Part shown: one piece after another, positions 1 to 7,857 of the stretch | Layout: each line of letters opens with the position of its first letter | How positions within the stretch are numbered: position 1 is the first letter of the stretch | Assembly: GCA_035293565.1 (NCBI GenBank) | Contig: DATGMP010000163.1 | Span: 1 to 64,000, forward strand | Origin: DATGMP01 sp035293565 | GTDB lineage: Bacteria; Pseudomonadota; Alphaproteobacteria; BOG-932; Roseiterribacteraceae | DNA length: 64,000 nt | Direction: 5' to 3' | Notes under the pieces: generated by a model | What the model saw: the letters and a program-made list of their open reading frames with translations, nothing else | Databases searched by the model: none | What the model was told of the DNA's origin: nothing | Translations under genes and position numbers: made by a program

Positions 1-250
1 CGATGCCGGCGTGGTCGGTGCCGGGCTGCCACAGCACGCGATCCTTCCGCATCCTTCGGTACCGGACGATCACATCCTGAAGCGTGTGGTTGAGCGCATG
101 GCCGACATGCAGGCTGCCCGTCACGTTGGGCGGCGGCATCATCACGGTGAAAGGCTGACCGTTGCCGGCAGGCCGGCCGATCTCGGCGGCGTCCCAACGC
201 TCGGATTGGCGGTCTTCCACCGCCCGGGGATCGAAGGTCTTGTCCAGCAT
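1..250 (-). CDS. valS: Valyl-tRNA synthetase, N-terminal part (cut by window edge)
   Basis: Class I aminoacyl-tRNA synthetase that charges tRNA-Val in the cytoplasm. Only the first 83 residues lie in the window; the rest runs off the left edge. The start MLDKTFDPRAVEDR is followed by PPPNVTGSLHVGHAL (residues about 39-53), which holds the class I HIGH signature as HVGH, and by WQPGTDHAGI, the usual ValS/IleS block. The gene follows the popZ-like gene on the same strand after 62 bases, an arrangement common in alphaproteobacteria. The assignment is firm even from this fragment. Confidence 0.95.
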   Translation of the reverse strand, partial: MLDKTFDPRAVEDRQSERWDAAEIGRPAGNGQPFTVMMPPPNVTGSLHVGHALNHTLQDVIVRYRRMRKDRVLWQPGTDHAGI

Positions 251-312
251 CGGCACTTCGTGCCAGCGAAGCGCCGTCAAGTCAAAGGGACCGGATCGGC
301 CCCCGCCGGCGG

Positions 313-864
313 CTAATGAAGCTCGTCCGCGCGACGGCTGACGCGCCGAAGCTCGCGGTCGACCGCCCGCTCGACGATGCCCGGAAGGTTGGCGTCGAGC
401 CATTGGCGAAGCATCGGCCGCAGCAACTCGCGGACCACTTCCTCGAGCGTGCGATGAGGGATGGGCAGCGGGTCGTCCGTGCGGTCGCTGCCGCGCGGAT
501 TGACTCGCGCCAGGACGTCCGCGGCGTGGGCGGCAACGGGCTCGGAAACGAGCGCGTCCTCGTCATAGGGGCCGGCTGTTTGGACCGGCGCTTCCATCGG
601 CTGATAGGCGCGCTCCGGCTCGGGCTCGGGCTCAGGCTCGGGTACGCGCTCGGTCAGTTCCAAAACGTCATCGGCCGCTTCTTCGAAGGCGGCCTCCGGG
701 GCAGCCTCCGCCATCGCAGCCGCGAGCGGCTGCGGCGCTGCCTCCCCGCCCCCTTCGGCCGGTGCCTCCTCGCCGTCGTCGGAGATGATTCGCCGAATCG
801 AGGCGAGGATCTCCTCGATCGAGGGTTCTTGGGATCCGGCCGCGTTTGCGCTCGCCTCATCCAT
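313..864 (-). CDS. popZ: PopZ-like cell-pole organising protein (DUF2497)
   Basis: Protein of 183 residues with the two conserved ends of the DUF2497/PopZ family. The N-terminal helix is SIEEILASIRRIISDDGEE (about residues 15-33). The C-terminal oligomerisation region includes LEEVVRELLRPMLRQWLDAN. Between them lies a proline- and glutamate-rich acidic linker with an EPEPEPEPE run, as in Caulobacter PopZ, which forms a polar matrix that anchors chromosome-partition proteins. The start at MDEASANAAG was preferred to a longer frame whose arginine-rich extension looks non-coding. It sits just upstream of valS, the usual place for this family. Pole organisation is inferred from family membership; the sequence itself shows the two conserved blocks and the linker. 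Confidence 0.85.
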   Translation of the reverse strand: MDEASANAAGSQEPSIEEILASIRRIISDDGEEAPAEGGGEAAPQPLAAAMAEAAPEAAFEEAADDVLELTERVPEPEPEPEPERAYQPMEAPVQTAGPYDEDALVSEPVAAHAADVLARVNPRGSDRTDDPLPIPHRTLEEVVRELLRPMLRQWLDANLPGIVERAVDRELRRVSRRADELH

Positions 865-1040
865 GTTCCGGACACTCCGTTGCGCGCGTCTGGGCGGCAG
901 ACTGGACCGCCGCATCCAAGGCGCGTGGCTCGGTTGGCTCTTTGGTCTCTTTCATGCCGATCGCGTCGCTTACGCTCGTGGAACGATGCTTCGGACGCGG
1001 CTGGAGCCGCGCCACCGATAGCCATACAAGCACGCGGTCG

Positions 1041-1064
1041 TAAAAGTAACCTTAACGAAGGTTA
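1041..1064 (-). terminator. Short stem-loop after tolC, possible terminator
   Basis: On the minus strand, 8 bases past the tolC stop, TAACCTT and AAGGTTA form a perfect 7-bp stem around a CGTT loop, followed by CTTTTA. The stem is AT-rich and the U-tract short, so termination may be weak and popZ-valS may receive read-through. Confidence 0.45.
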
Positions 1065-1071
1065 GGATTTC

Positions 1072-2505
1072 TCAGTCGATGCCGGTGCCCATCCATTTGT
1101 CCCCGACCCGGTTCTGATTCTCTTGCGGGTCGTAGATCTTCACCGCCAGGCCTAGATCCTGGGCGGTCATCCGGCCGACGGCAGCCAGAAGAGCAAAGGA
1201 ATCGACCAGCGCATCGTGCTGCGCGCTGACCAGATTGACCTGGGCCTGCAGGAGATTTTGCTCGGCGGTCAATGAATCGAGGACGGTGCTGGTGCCGACG
1301 AGGGCCTGCTGCCGCGTGCCCTCGGCGCCGATCTGGGCAGCATTCACTTGTGCGGTCAGCGCCTCGATATTGGCGCGCGCTGTCATGAGCTGCTGCCAAG
1401 CCGTAATGGCGGTCTGCCGCGCGACTCGTTTGGCGTCTTCGATCGCGATCAGGTTCTGGCTGGCGGTCTGTTTTGCTTGCCGGACCTGGGAAGAGGCCAG
1501 GCCGCCGGTATAGAGCGGCCAGGTCATTTGAGCGGCGATGCTGCCGGTATCGATATGATTGATACCGCCGAAGCTCGCTCCGGCAATCCCGATCCCGCCC
1601 AACGCGCCGAGCGATTCAGCGGAGCTGTTGGCCCCCGGATATTCGCGAGCGTAGGTCCCCACGATCGATATTGTCGGCAACCGCGCGCCCTCGGCGATGT
1701 CGACGGCGTCCCGGGAGGCCCGCTCGGCATATATGGCGGCAACAACCGAAGGATTATCGGACTCCGCCGCCGCCAGCGCATCCTCGAGCGAGGCCGGAAG
1801 TTTGTACTTGAATTCGGGCTGCGCAAGCTTGCCCGGCGCCTGCCCGACGATGCGCTGGAACGTGGCGCGATCTGTCTGAAGGGTCCCGACCGCGCTGGTG
1901 TATTGCGCGCGCGCCTGCTGGTAGGAGGCCTGGGAAAGCGCGACATCCGTCCGCGTTACTTCGCCGACCCGAAACCGGTCCTCTTCCGCGTCGAGCTGCT
2001 TCTTCAGCACGGCCTCGTTATTGGCGTTGAGCTCGACCGTCGCCTCGTCGCGCACGACGTCGAGATAGCTTTGCGCGGCGCTCAGCAGGACGTTTTGCTC
2101 GACCGCCTTGAGCTGCGACTGGCCGGCCTTGACCGAGTTCGTCGCCTGGCTGGTCTGAGCTGTGGTCCGGCCGCCGCGATAAATATTCTGGGTGACCTGA
2201 ATACCGACATCCTTCTGCGTCCCCCAGCCGGCCGTCCGAGTGAGCTTATTGACGGAAGACGGCGTGTAGTCGTTATGGCTGCGCGTGACCTCGCCCGTCG
2301 CGGTTACGGTCGGGCGCCAGTTGGAGAGGGCCTGCGGCACCTGCTCGTCGGTCGCCCGCTGCTGCGCCCGCTGCTGGTCGAGCTGGGTGCTGCGCACATA
2401 GGCGGTCGCCAACGTGTCCTCGAGCGTCTGCGCCCGAAGCTGGGGCGCTACCGCGGCGGCGACCAAAACGAAGGCCGTGGATCTCATCATGGCCGAAACG
2501 CCCAT
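1072..2505 (-). CDS. tolC: TolC-family outer-membrane efflux channel
   Basis: Outer-membrane channel for type I secretion and tripartite efflux, 477 residues, the normal length. MMRSTAFVLVAAAVAPQLRAQ is a signal peptide ending in AQA-like small residues. The mature part has the two-fold repeated coiled-coil pattern: the first half ends in QSYLDVVRDEATVELNANNE, and the second repeats it as AWQQLMTARANIEALTAQV. A strong GGAGGAG lies 11 bases before the chosen ATG; a second ATG five codons in is also possible. It follows the rhodanese and pcm genes on the same strand. The TolC channel could serve the RTX-like secreted protein encoded at 53.7 kb, which is an inference. Confidence 0.93.
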   Translation of the reverse strand: MGVSAMMRSTAFVLVAAAVAPQLRAQTLEDTLATAYVRSTQLDQQRAQQRATDEQVPQALSNWRPTVTATGEVTRSHNDYTPSSVNKLTRTAGWGTQKDVGIQVTQNIYRGGRTTAQTSQATNSVKAGQSQLKAVEQNVLLSAAQSYLDVVRDEATVELNANNEAVLKKQLDAEEDRFRVGEVTRTDVALSQASYQQARAQYTSAVGTLQTDRATFQRIVGQAPGKLAQPEFKYKLPASLEDALAAAESDNPSVVAAIYAERASRDAVDIAEGARLPTISIVGTYAREYPGANSSAESLGALGGIGIAGASFGGINHIDTGSIAAQMTWPLYTGGLASSQVRQAKQTASQNLIAIEDAKRVARQTAITAWQQLMTARANIEALTAQVNAAQIGAEGTRQQALVGTSTVLDSLTAEQNLLQAQVNLVSAQHDALVDSFALLAAVGRMTAQDLGLAVKIYDPQENQNRVGDKWMGTGID

Positions 2506-2543
2506 CTTCAGGGGTACTCCTCCGATTTGGGGCAGGTTTGACG

Positions 2544-2876
2544 CTAATACCGCGAAACGCTCGGATCGACCGTTCGCGCCCAGGCATCGATGCCGCCGGC
2601 CACGTTCATGACCCGCGCGAAGCCCTGCTGCCGCAGCCAAGCCGTTGCCTGGGCGCTTCGGCCGCCATGATGGCACATGACCGCGACCGGCCGATCGCGC
2701 GGCACGTCCGCAACCCTGCCGACAAGCTCGTGCAACGGAATGGACAACACGTCCGGCAGGGCTGCGATCTCAATTTCCCAGGGCTCGCGGACATCGAGAA
2801 TCACGGGCGGATCGTCCGACGCCAAGCGGTCCTTGAGGATGGCCGGATCGATCTCGAAGGGCTCGGTGGCAGCCAT
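2544..2876 (-). CDS. Single-domain rhodanese-like sulfurtransferase
   Basis: Small cytoplasmic protein of 110 residues made of one rhodanese domain. The active-site loop CHHGGRS (Cys68 to Ser74) fits the CxxGxRS signature, so it can carry a persulfide. The motifs ILDVREPWE (about 26-34) and NVAGGIDAWA near the end are the standard rhodanese blocks. It sits 6 bases downstream of pcm and 38 bases upstream of tolC on the same strand, so the three are probably co-transcribed. The sulfur acceptor is unknown. No strong ribosome-binding site is visible at the start. Confidence 0.9.
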   Translation of the reverse strand: MAATEPFEIDPAILKDRLASDDPPVILDVREPWEIEIAALPDVLSIPLHELVGRVADVPRDRPVAVMCHHGGRSAQATAWLRQQGFARVMNVAGGIDAWARTVDPSVSRY

Positions 2877-2882
2877 ATCGAA

Positions 2883-3566
2883 TCAGAGCGCAAAGACCGG
2901 CTGCGGCTCGAAGCCGGGCAGATACGGCGCGGCGGCGTCGAACACCGCCCGCCCCGAAACCGAGCCGCCGACGTTGCGATAGAGCACCCCTGACCCCGAC
3001 CGGCCGCCCCGCATCTCGATGGCAACCAGGCTTCCGCCCGCAGCGAGCTGCTGTGCGATCGTCTCGGGCAAGTCGCGGATCGCGCCGTCGATCAAAATCG
3101 TCCCATATGGACCGGCAGCCGGCCAGCCCCCGGTCAGCGGACCGCTGACGACCGAAACGTTGCCGCAACCGAGCCGGGCCAAGTTGGTCCGCGCCGCCTC
3201 GGCGAGAGCCATATCCGATTCGAGAGCCACCACCGAACGCGCAACGGCGGACAGCAGCGCCGCCGAGTAGCCGGTACCGGCCCCGATGACGAGCGCCTTA
3301 GCGTCCCCGTCAATCGCCGCCGCCTCCAGAAGGCGGGCGAGAAACATGGGCTCCATCATGAAGCGCCCGGGTGCGATCTGGACGCTCCGGTCGGCATAGG
3401 CGACACCCGCTAAGGCCGGTGGCACAAACATTTCGCGTGGAAGGGCCGACATGGCCACAAGCAGCCTTTCGTCACCGACGCGATTGGGCCGAATCTGACA
3501 ATCGACCATGTTGATGCGCGCTTTGGTGTGGATGTCTGAGGAGGCGTAGGCGGGACTTGCCGTCAA
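2883..3566 (-). CDS. pcm: Protein-L-isoaspartate O-methyltransferase family protein
   Basis: SAM-dependent methyltransferase of the PIMT family, 227 residues, which methylates isoaspartyl residues in damaged proteins. The SAM-binding glycine motif is VIGAGTGYSAALL. MVDCQIRPN and LPREMFVP are family blocks found near the N-terminus in alphaproteobacterial versions. The start is a TTG with AAAGGAG nine bases upstream; an ATG 19 codons later, at MVDCQI, would drop a short lead that the family usually keeps. It is the first gene of the pcm - rhodanese - tolC run. Alphaproteobacterial PIMT next to tolC is a well-known gene pair. Confidence 0.88.
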   Translation of the reverse strand: MTASPAYASSDIHTKARINMVDCQIRPNRVGDERLLVAMSALPREMFVPPALAGVAYADRSVQIAPGRFMMEPMFLARLLEAAAIDGDAKALVIGAGTGYSAALLSAVARSVVALESDMALAEAARTNLARLGCGNVSVVSGPLTGGWPAAGPYGTILIDGAIRDLPETIAQQLAAGGSLVAIEMRGGRSGSGVLYRNVGGSVSGRAVFDAAAPYLPGFEPQPVFAL

Positions 3567-3677
3567 GGCCGGAATCTCCTTTGGAATTGAGGCTATATAG
3601 AACTCGCCTGCGCCGAAAACAACGCCGCTTGACCGGCCGACGCCTGCGATGCTTGTATCCGGCCCCTCGAAATACGG

Positions 3678-3751
3678 GGCGCGGTGGCGGAGTGGTCACG
3701 CAGAGGACTGCAAATCCTTGCACGCCGGTTCGATTCCGGCCCGCGCCTCCA
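3678..3751 (+). tRNA. tRNA-Cys (anticodon GCA)
   Basis: Cloverleaf of 74 bases including the encoded CCA. The acceptor stem GGCGCGG pairs with CCGCGCC, the T-arm holds GGTTCGATTCC, and the loop CTGCAAA gives anticodon GCA at 3710-3712. Confidence 0.97.
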
Positions 3752-3853
3752 AGATCGACCCTCGAGGGCCAAATCACCGAGGGGTAGCGCCCGCGGGGCG
3801 CCTTTGCTATATGCGGTCCTCTCCGGGCGGATGCGTTTAAGATCCGCCCCTGT

Positions 3854-3928
3854 TCCGGGGTAGCTCAGCGGTAGAGCAATCGGCTGTTAACCGATCGGCC
3901 GCCGGTTCGAATCCGGCCCCCGGAGCCA
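3854..3928 (+). tRNA. tRNA-Asn (anticodon GTT)
   Basis: Cloverleaf of 75 bases with encoded CCA. The acceptor stem TCCGGGG pairs with CCCCGGA, the T-arm is CCGGTTCGAATCCGG, and the loop CTGTTAA gives anticodon GTT at 3886-3888. Recombinase debris begins right at its 3' end, which suggests use as an integration target. Confidence 0.97.
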
Positions 3929-4112
3929 GATCTCATTTTGGGCCAAAATGGCGCCCTCGGCATCCGTCGCGGCGGACGCACGATTCGTTGTTTCAGCAAG
4001 TAGGTCGAAAGGTTGCCGAAAATCGGCCCAGAGTACGCCGTGCGCCAGAAGCAGTTCGAAAGCACCAAATTCAGCAGCCGCCGTTTTTCCTCGGAAGTCT
4101 GAAGCTCGAACG
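3929..4112 (-). pseudogene. C-terminal remnant of a large serine recombinase, frameshifted
   Basis: On the minus strand, FELQTSEEKRRLLNLVLSNC (4110 downwards) matches the end of resolvase/invertase-type recombinases. The next conserved block, ADFRQPFDLLAETT (about 4026-3981), is in a different frame, so an indel separates the two halves. No catalytic domain or start is present. The fragment points into the 3' end of tRNA-Asn, the classical position of an element's recombinase next to its attachment site. It is most likely what remains of an integrated element. Confidence 0.75.
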
Positions 4113-4189
4113 TAACCCTCCGCCGGATCGTGCCCCAGAGCGTGGTATAGGAGGCCGTCCGGCCAGCCGAAGCGACCGCCACTCTAATT

Positions 4190-4330
4190 CGAGTTTCGAA
4201 ACTTCAGATCGCCGATCGCACCATGCGGCCAGGCCTCCCGTGCCTGGACGAGCGAAGTGAACAAGGTCTCAGTCAACAGCTCGGCTCGGAGCTTGCCGCT
4301 GAAAGCTTTTAGATAAGGGCGTTCCGGCGT
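4190..4330 (-). mobile_element. IS3-family transposase (OrfB) fragment
   Basis: The minus-strand translation YLKAFSGKLRAELLTETLF (about 4315-4259) followed by TSLVQAREA closely resembles the integrase-core block AFxESFNGRLRDELLNETLF of IS3-family OrfB proteins, close to its last catalytic glutamate. Only about 30-40 residues are recognisable; the rest of the element and its ends are gone. It lies 80 bases from the recombinase remnant. The remaining bases from 4331 to 4456 show nothing I can identify. Confidence 0.6.
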
Positions 4331-4456
4331 AACCGGGCGGAAACACCGCAGGATGAATTTCGCGTCGCAACCTCGCCCGGCTGCTCGAGGACCTTGGAGG
4401 TCCATGAAGCCGTCCGAAGATGAAGGCCTCGGGTCATTTCGTGAGATGGCCCCAAA

Positions 4457-4945
4457 TCACCTGACCGGGCGCCGCAGCCGGTTCAACGCTGCGGCCGGGA
4501 ATGCACGGTTGACGATCTCGCGCATCGCAAAGCTCGACCGGAGCCGTGCAACGCGGGGCAGACGCGACAGCTCCGTTTTATGAACCCTCTCGAAATCCTC
4601 GATGCCGCTTACGAGCACCGTCAGCACGTAGTCGTCATTTCCCGACATGAGAAAGCACTGAACCACCGACTCGCTCTCGGCAACGGCGGCTTCGAACGCC
4701 CGCAATGCCTCTTCGCTCTGACTGTCGAGCGTAATTCGCACCATGACGGTGTTGGAGAGGCCGAGCCGCCTCAGGCCGAGCACGGCTGCGTAGCCGGTAA
4801 TCACGCCGCACTCCTCGAGCTTCTCGATTCGCCGCGCGCATGCCGTGCTTGTGAGCCCGACCTTCTCGGACAGCTCCACATGGGTGGCCCTGCCGTTTGC
4901 GCACAGCTCCGACAAAAGCGCCACGTCGATACGATCCAATTCCAT
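4457..4945 (-). CDS. Lrp/AsnC-family regulator, divergent from alanine dehydrogenase
   Basis: Transcription factor of 162 residues. The N-terminal winged helix-turn-helix includes VELSEKVGLTSTACARRIEK (about residues 23-42), followed by the RAM effector domain with VVQCFLMSGNDDYVLTVLV. Such proteins form octamers and sense amino acids. It is transcribed away from ald with 134 bases between the two starts, and that gap holds inverted repeats. By analogy with AldR, it probably senses alanine and controls ald; this is an inference from position. The last 15 residues, rich in arginine, extend a little past the usual domain end. Confidence 0.9.
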   Translation of the reverse strand: MELDRIDVALLSELCANGRATHVELSEKVGLTSTACARRIEKLEECGVITGYAAVLGLRRLGLSNTVMVRITLDSQSEEALRAFEAAVAESESVVQCFLMSGNDDYVLTVLVSGIEDFERVHKTELSRLPRVARLRSSFAMREIVNRAFPAAALNRLRRPVR

Positions 4946-4951
4946 CTGTTT

Positions 4952-5031
4952 ATTTTCCTGCGCAAAATATCCTTGGTGCGCAGGATAGTATCAAGAGTTG
5001 GGTGAAAATAACCTATATTCCCAGGAAAAAT
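4952..5031. promoter_or_regulatory. Inverted repeats in the lrp-ald intergenic region (candidate operators)
   Basis: TCCTGCGCA (4956-4964) and TGCGCAGGA (4977-4985) are a perfect 9-base inverted repeat. ATTTTCCTG (4952-4960) also pairs with CAGGAAAAAT (5022-5031). This arrangement of several related half-sites on one DNA face is typical for Lrp-type octamers controlling both their own gene and a divergent target. Confidence 0.65.
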
Positions 5032-5079
5032 GAACAAAGTCCGTGCTAAGCTGGCTCATCGAATTCCGGGAGAGCCGTC

Positions 5080-6195
5080 ATGCGCGTTGGTGTGCCGAAG
5101 GAGATCAAAGCCGACGAGTATCGCGTGGGTCTGACTCCCGCAGCGGTTCGGGAATATGTCGCCGCCGGCCATTCGATCACCGTCGAAACCGGCGCCGGGC
5201 TGGGAATCGGATCGAACGACGATACCTACCGCAAGGCCGGCGCCGCCGTCGTCGACTCCGCGGCCGAAATCTTCGGCGCCGTCGATTTGATCGTGAAGGT
5301 GAAGGAACCCCAACCCGGCGAATGGACGCAGCTCCGCGAAGGCCAAATCATCTTCACCTATCTTCACCTCGCCCCGGATCCCGATCAGACGCGGGGATTG
5401 CTTGCATCCGGATGCACCGCGATCGCCTACGAGACCGTGACCGACGCAACCGGCGGTCTGCCGCTGCTCGCGCCGATGAGCGAAGTCGCCGGGCGTCTCT
5501 CGATCGAAGCCGCCGCGGGCGCTCTAAGGCGGAGTTCCGGCGGAAGAGGACTATTGCTGGGCGGCGTGCCTGGCGTGCCGCCGGCCAAGATCGTCGTCCT
5601 CGGCGGAGGGGTGGTGGGAACCCAGGCTGCGCGCATGGCGCTTGGGCTCGGCGCCGATGTTACAATTCTCGACAGGTCCCTTTGCCGGCTACGCGCCCTC
5701 GACGAATTATTCGGAGGGCGGGCCAGAACGATCTTTTCAACCATAGATTCCATCGAGAGCGAAATCGCATCGGCCGATGCCGTGATCGGGGCCGTGCTCG
5801 TACCGGGAGCCAGCGCGCCCAAGCTCGTGACTCGCGGAATGCTGTCTTCGATGAAACGCGGCGCGGTGGTCGTGGACGTTGCCATCGATCAGGGCGGATG
5901 CTTTGAAACGTCAAGGGCAACGACTCACGCCGATCCGACCTACGAAGTGGACGGCGTCGTCCATTATTGCGTGGCCAACATGCCGGGGACGGTTCCGCTG
6001 ACTTCGAGTCTCGCGCTGAATAATGCGACGCTCCCCTTCGGCCTTGAGCTCGCGCGAAAAGGGTTGAGAGCGCTGGCCGAGAACCACCACCTTCGCAACG
6101 GCCTCAGCCTCCATCGGGGACAATTGTCGTCGAAACCGGTTGCAGAAAGCTTGAACCTCGAATTCGTACCCGGCGAACGTCTACTCGCGGTATGA
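5080..6195 (+). CDS. ald: Alanine dehydrogenase
   Basis: Reversible NAD-dependent deamination of L-alanine to pyruvate and ammonia, in the cytoplasm; 371 residues, normal length. The start MRVGVPKEIKADEYRVGLTP is the family hallmark. DLIVKVKEP carries the substrate lysine, TYLHLAPD the catalytic histidine, VVLGGGVVGTQAARMALGLG the Rossmann loop, and VVDVAIDQGGCFETS the catalytic aspartate. GGGAGAG precedes the ATG. It is controlled from a shared region with the divergent Lrp gene. Alanine is released by the kynureninase encoded at 35 kb, so Ald could recover its nitrogen and carbon; this link is an inference. Confidence 0.96.
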   Translation: MRVGVPKEIKADEYRVGLTPAAVREYVAAGHSITVETGAGLGIGSNDDTYRKAGAAVVDSAAEIFGAVDLIVKVKEPQPGEWTQLREGQIIFTYLHLAPDPDQTRGLLASGCTAIAYETVTDATGGLPLLAPMSEVAGRLSIEAAAGALRRSSGGRGLLLGGVPGVPPAKIVVLGGGVVGTQAARMALGLGADVTILDRSLCRLRALDELFGGRARTIFSTIDSIESEIASADAVIGAVLVPGASAPKLVTRGMLSSMKRGAVVVDVAIDQGGCFETSRATTHADPTYEVDGVVHYCVANMPGTVPLTSSLALNNATLPFGLELARKGLRALAENHHLRNGLSLHRGQLSSKPVAESLNLEFVPGERLLAV

Positions 6196-6235
6196 AGACG
6201 TCACCGCGCCTTTACTAGGAGACGGTAGAGGAAAG

Positions 6236-7834
6236 ATGCAGAACAGCGTTTGGGCGACGCGCGGCATGGTCGTTGCTCCGCACGCCCTGGCCGCACAAGC
6301 CGGGGTCGCCATTTTGCGTGACGGCGGATCGGCGATCGAGGCGATGATCACGGCAGCCGCCGTCATCGCGGTGGTCTATCCCCATATGAACAGCATCGGC
6401 GGCGACAGCTTCTGGCTGATCATGCCGCCGGACGATGCGCCTTATGCCATCGAAGCCTGCGGGCCTGCGGCGGCGCGCGCCGACATCGCGTGGTATCGTG
6501 ATCGCAATCTGGCCGCGATACCCGATCGGGGTCCTTTTTCCGCCAACACAATGGCGGGCACCGTCGGCGGCTGGGCGCTGGCGCTGCAACTGGCCTCTCG
6601 CCACGGCGGATCCAAAATGGCCGTATCCCATTTGCTGCGCGATGCGATCACTTATGGTCGCGATGGTTTCGCGGTCACCGCGAGCCAGGCCGAAACCACA
6701 CGGCAAAAAATCGACGAACTGCGCACGCAGCCCGGTTTCGCGGACGCCTTTCTGATGAGCGGTGCCGTGCCTGCCGCCGGCAGCCTTATGCGGCAAAGCA
6801 AACTCGCCGCGACGTTGGAGCACCTCGCCTCGAGCGGCTTGGAGAGCTACTACCGCGGCGACGTCGCCGATGCCATGGCCAAGGATCTCGCCGACCTCGG
6901 TTCGCCGCTGCGGCGAGAGGACTTCGCCGACTATCGGGCACGACTTGTCGAGCCGGTCCGATTGCAACATTCTGCCGGCAATATTTTCAATATGACATTG
7001 CCGACGCAAGGCGTGATTTCGCTGGCCATTCTCGGCATCGCCGAGCGGGCGGGGCTGGCGCGCCTGGCCGTCGACAGCGCCGACTATGTCCATTGCCTGG
7101 TTGAAGCGACCAAACAGGCATTTGTTTTGCGCGACCGCTATGTGACCGATCCGGCCTATGCGCCGATCCCGGCACGGGAAATACTAGACGATCAAAGACT
7201 GTCGGCGTGCGCCGCGCGCATCGATCCGCACAGAGCCAAGCCTTGGAGGCGGGGTCAGAACCCATCGGATACGGTTTGGATGGGCGCCGTTGACCGGAGC
7301 GGTCTGGCGGTCAGTTTCATCCAGAGCATTTATCACGAATTCGGCAGCGGCGTGGTGCTGCCGTCAACCGGCGTCAATTGGCAGAACCGTGGGTCCTCGT
7401 TTCGCCTCGACCCGACCCACCTGTTGGCCCTGGCACCCGGGAAGAGGCCGCTTCACACGCTCAATCCGGCGGCCGCGCATCTCACCGGCGGGCGCAATCT
7501 GGTCTACGGAACCATGGGCGGCGACGGTCAGCCGCAGACCCAGGCCATCGTGTTCTCCCGAATTGCCGTATTCGGCCAAAGCTTGCAGCAATCGATCACC
7601 GGACCGCGCTGGCTGCTTGGCCGCACTTGGGGCCAGAATTCCGATAGCCTCAAAATGGAAAACCGTTTCGGAACCGACATAGTCGAAGACTTGCGAGGAC
7701 GCGGTCACGATGTGGAGGTCTATCCGGCGTTCAGCGAGGTCATGGGCCATGCCGGCGCCATCCTACGGCGTCCCGATGGCGTGCTGGAAGGAGCCTACGA
7801 CCCGCGCAGCAACGGGGCAGCATCCGGTTTCTAG
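6236..7834 (+). CDS. Gamma-glutamyltransferase-family Ntn-hydrolase
   Basis: GGT-family protein of 532 residues that self-cleaves to expose a nucleophilic threonine. The likely nucleophile is Thr346 in NPSDTVWMGAVDRSG. SFIQSIYHEFGSGVVLPSTG and YGTMGGDGQPQTQA are the conserved small-subunit blocks. There is no signal peptide, so it is probably cytoplasmic, unlike classical periplasmic Ggt. This DTxWMG subgroup is common in catabolic clusters, where it hydrolyses amides of unknown type. The start has AGAGGAAAG just upstream, and the gene follows ald after 40 bases. A role in freeing an amide-linked substrate is possible but unproven. Confidence 0.85.
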   Translation: MQNSVWATRGMVVAPHALAAQAGVAILRDGGSAIEAMITAAAVIAVVYPHMNSIGGDSFWLIMPPDDAPYAIEACGPAAARADIAWYRDRNLAAIPDRGPFSANTMAGTVGGWALALQLASRHGGSKMAVSHLLRDAITYGRDGFAVTASQAETTRQKIDELRTQPGFADAFLMSGAVPAAGSLMRQSKLAATLEHLASSGLESYYRGDVADAMAKDLADLGSPLRREDFADYRARLVEPVRLQHSAGNIFNMTLPTQGVISLAILGIAERAGLARLAVDSADYVHCLVEATKQAFVLRDRYVTDPAYAPIPAREILDDQRLSACAARIDPHRAKPWRRGQNPSDTVWMGAVDRSGLAVSFIQSIYHEFGSGVVLPSTGVNWQNRGSSFRLDPTHLLALAPGKRPLHTLNPAAAHLTGGRNLVYGTMGGDGQPQTQAIVFSRIAVFGQSLQQSITGPRWLLGRTWGQNSDSLKMENRFGTDIVEDLRGRGHDVEVYPAFSEVMGHAGAILRRPDGVLEGAYDPRSNGAASGF

Positions 7835-7857
7835 CTCGCATTGTGAAACCCGGCATC

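Noticed and set aside
316..1065. Open frame of 249 codons on the plus strand
   Set aside because: It is the complement of the popZ-like gene, whose conserved ends and place next to valS decide the coding strand.
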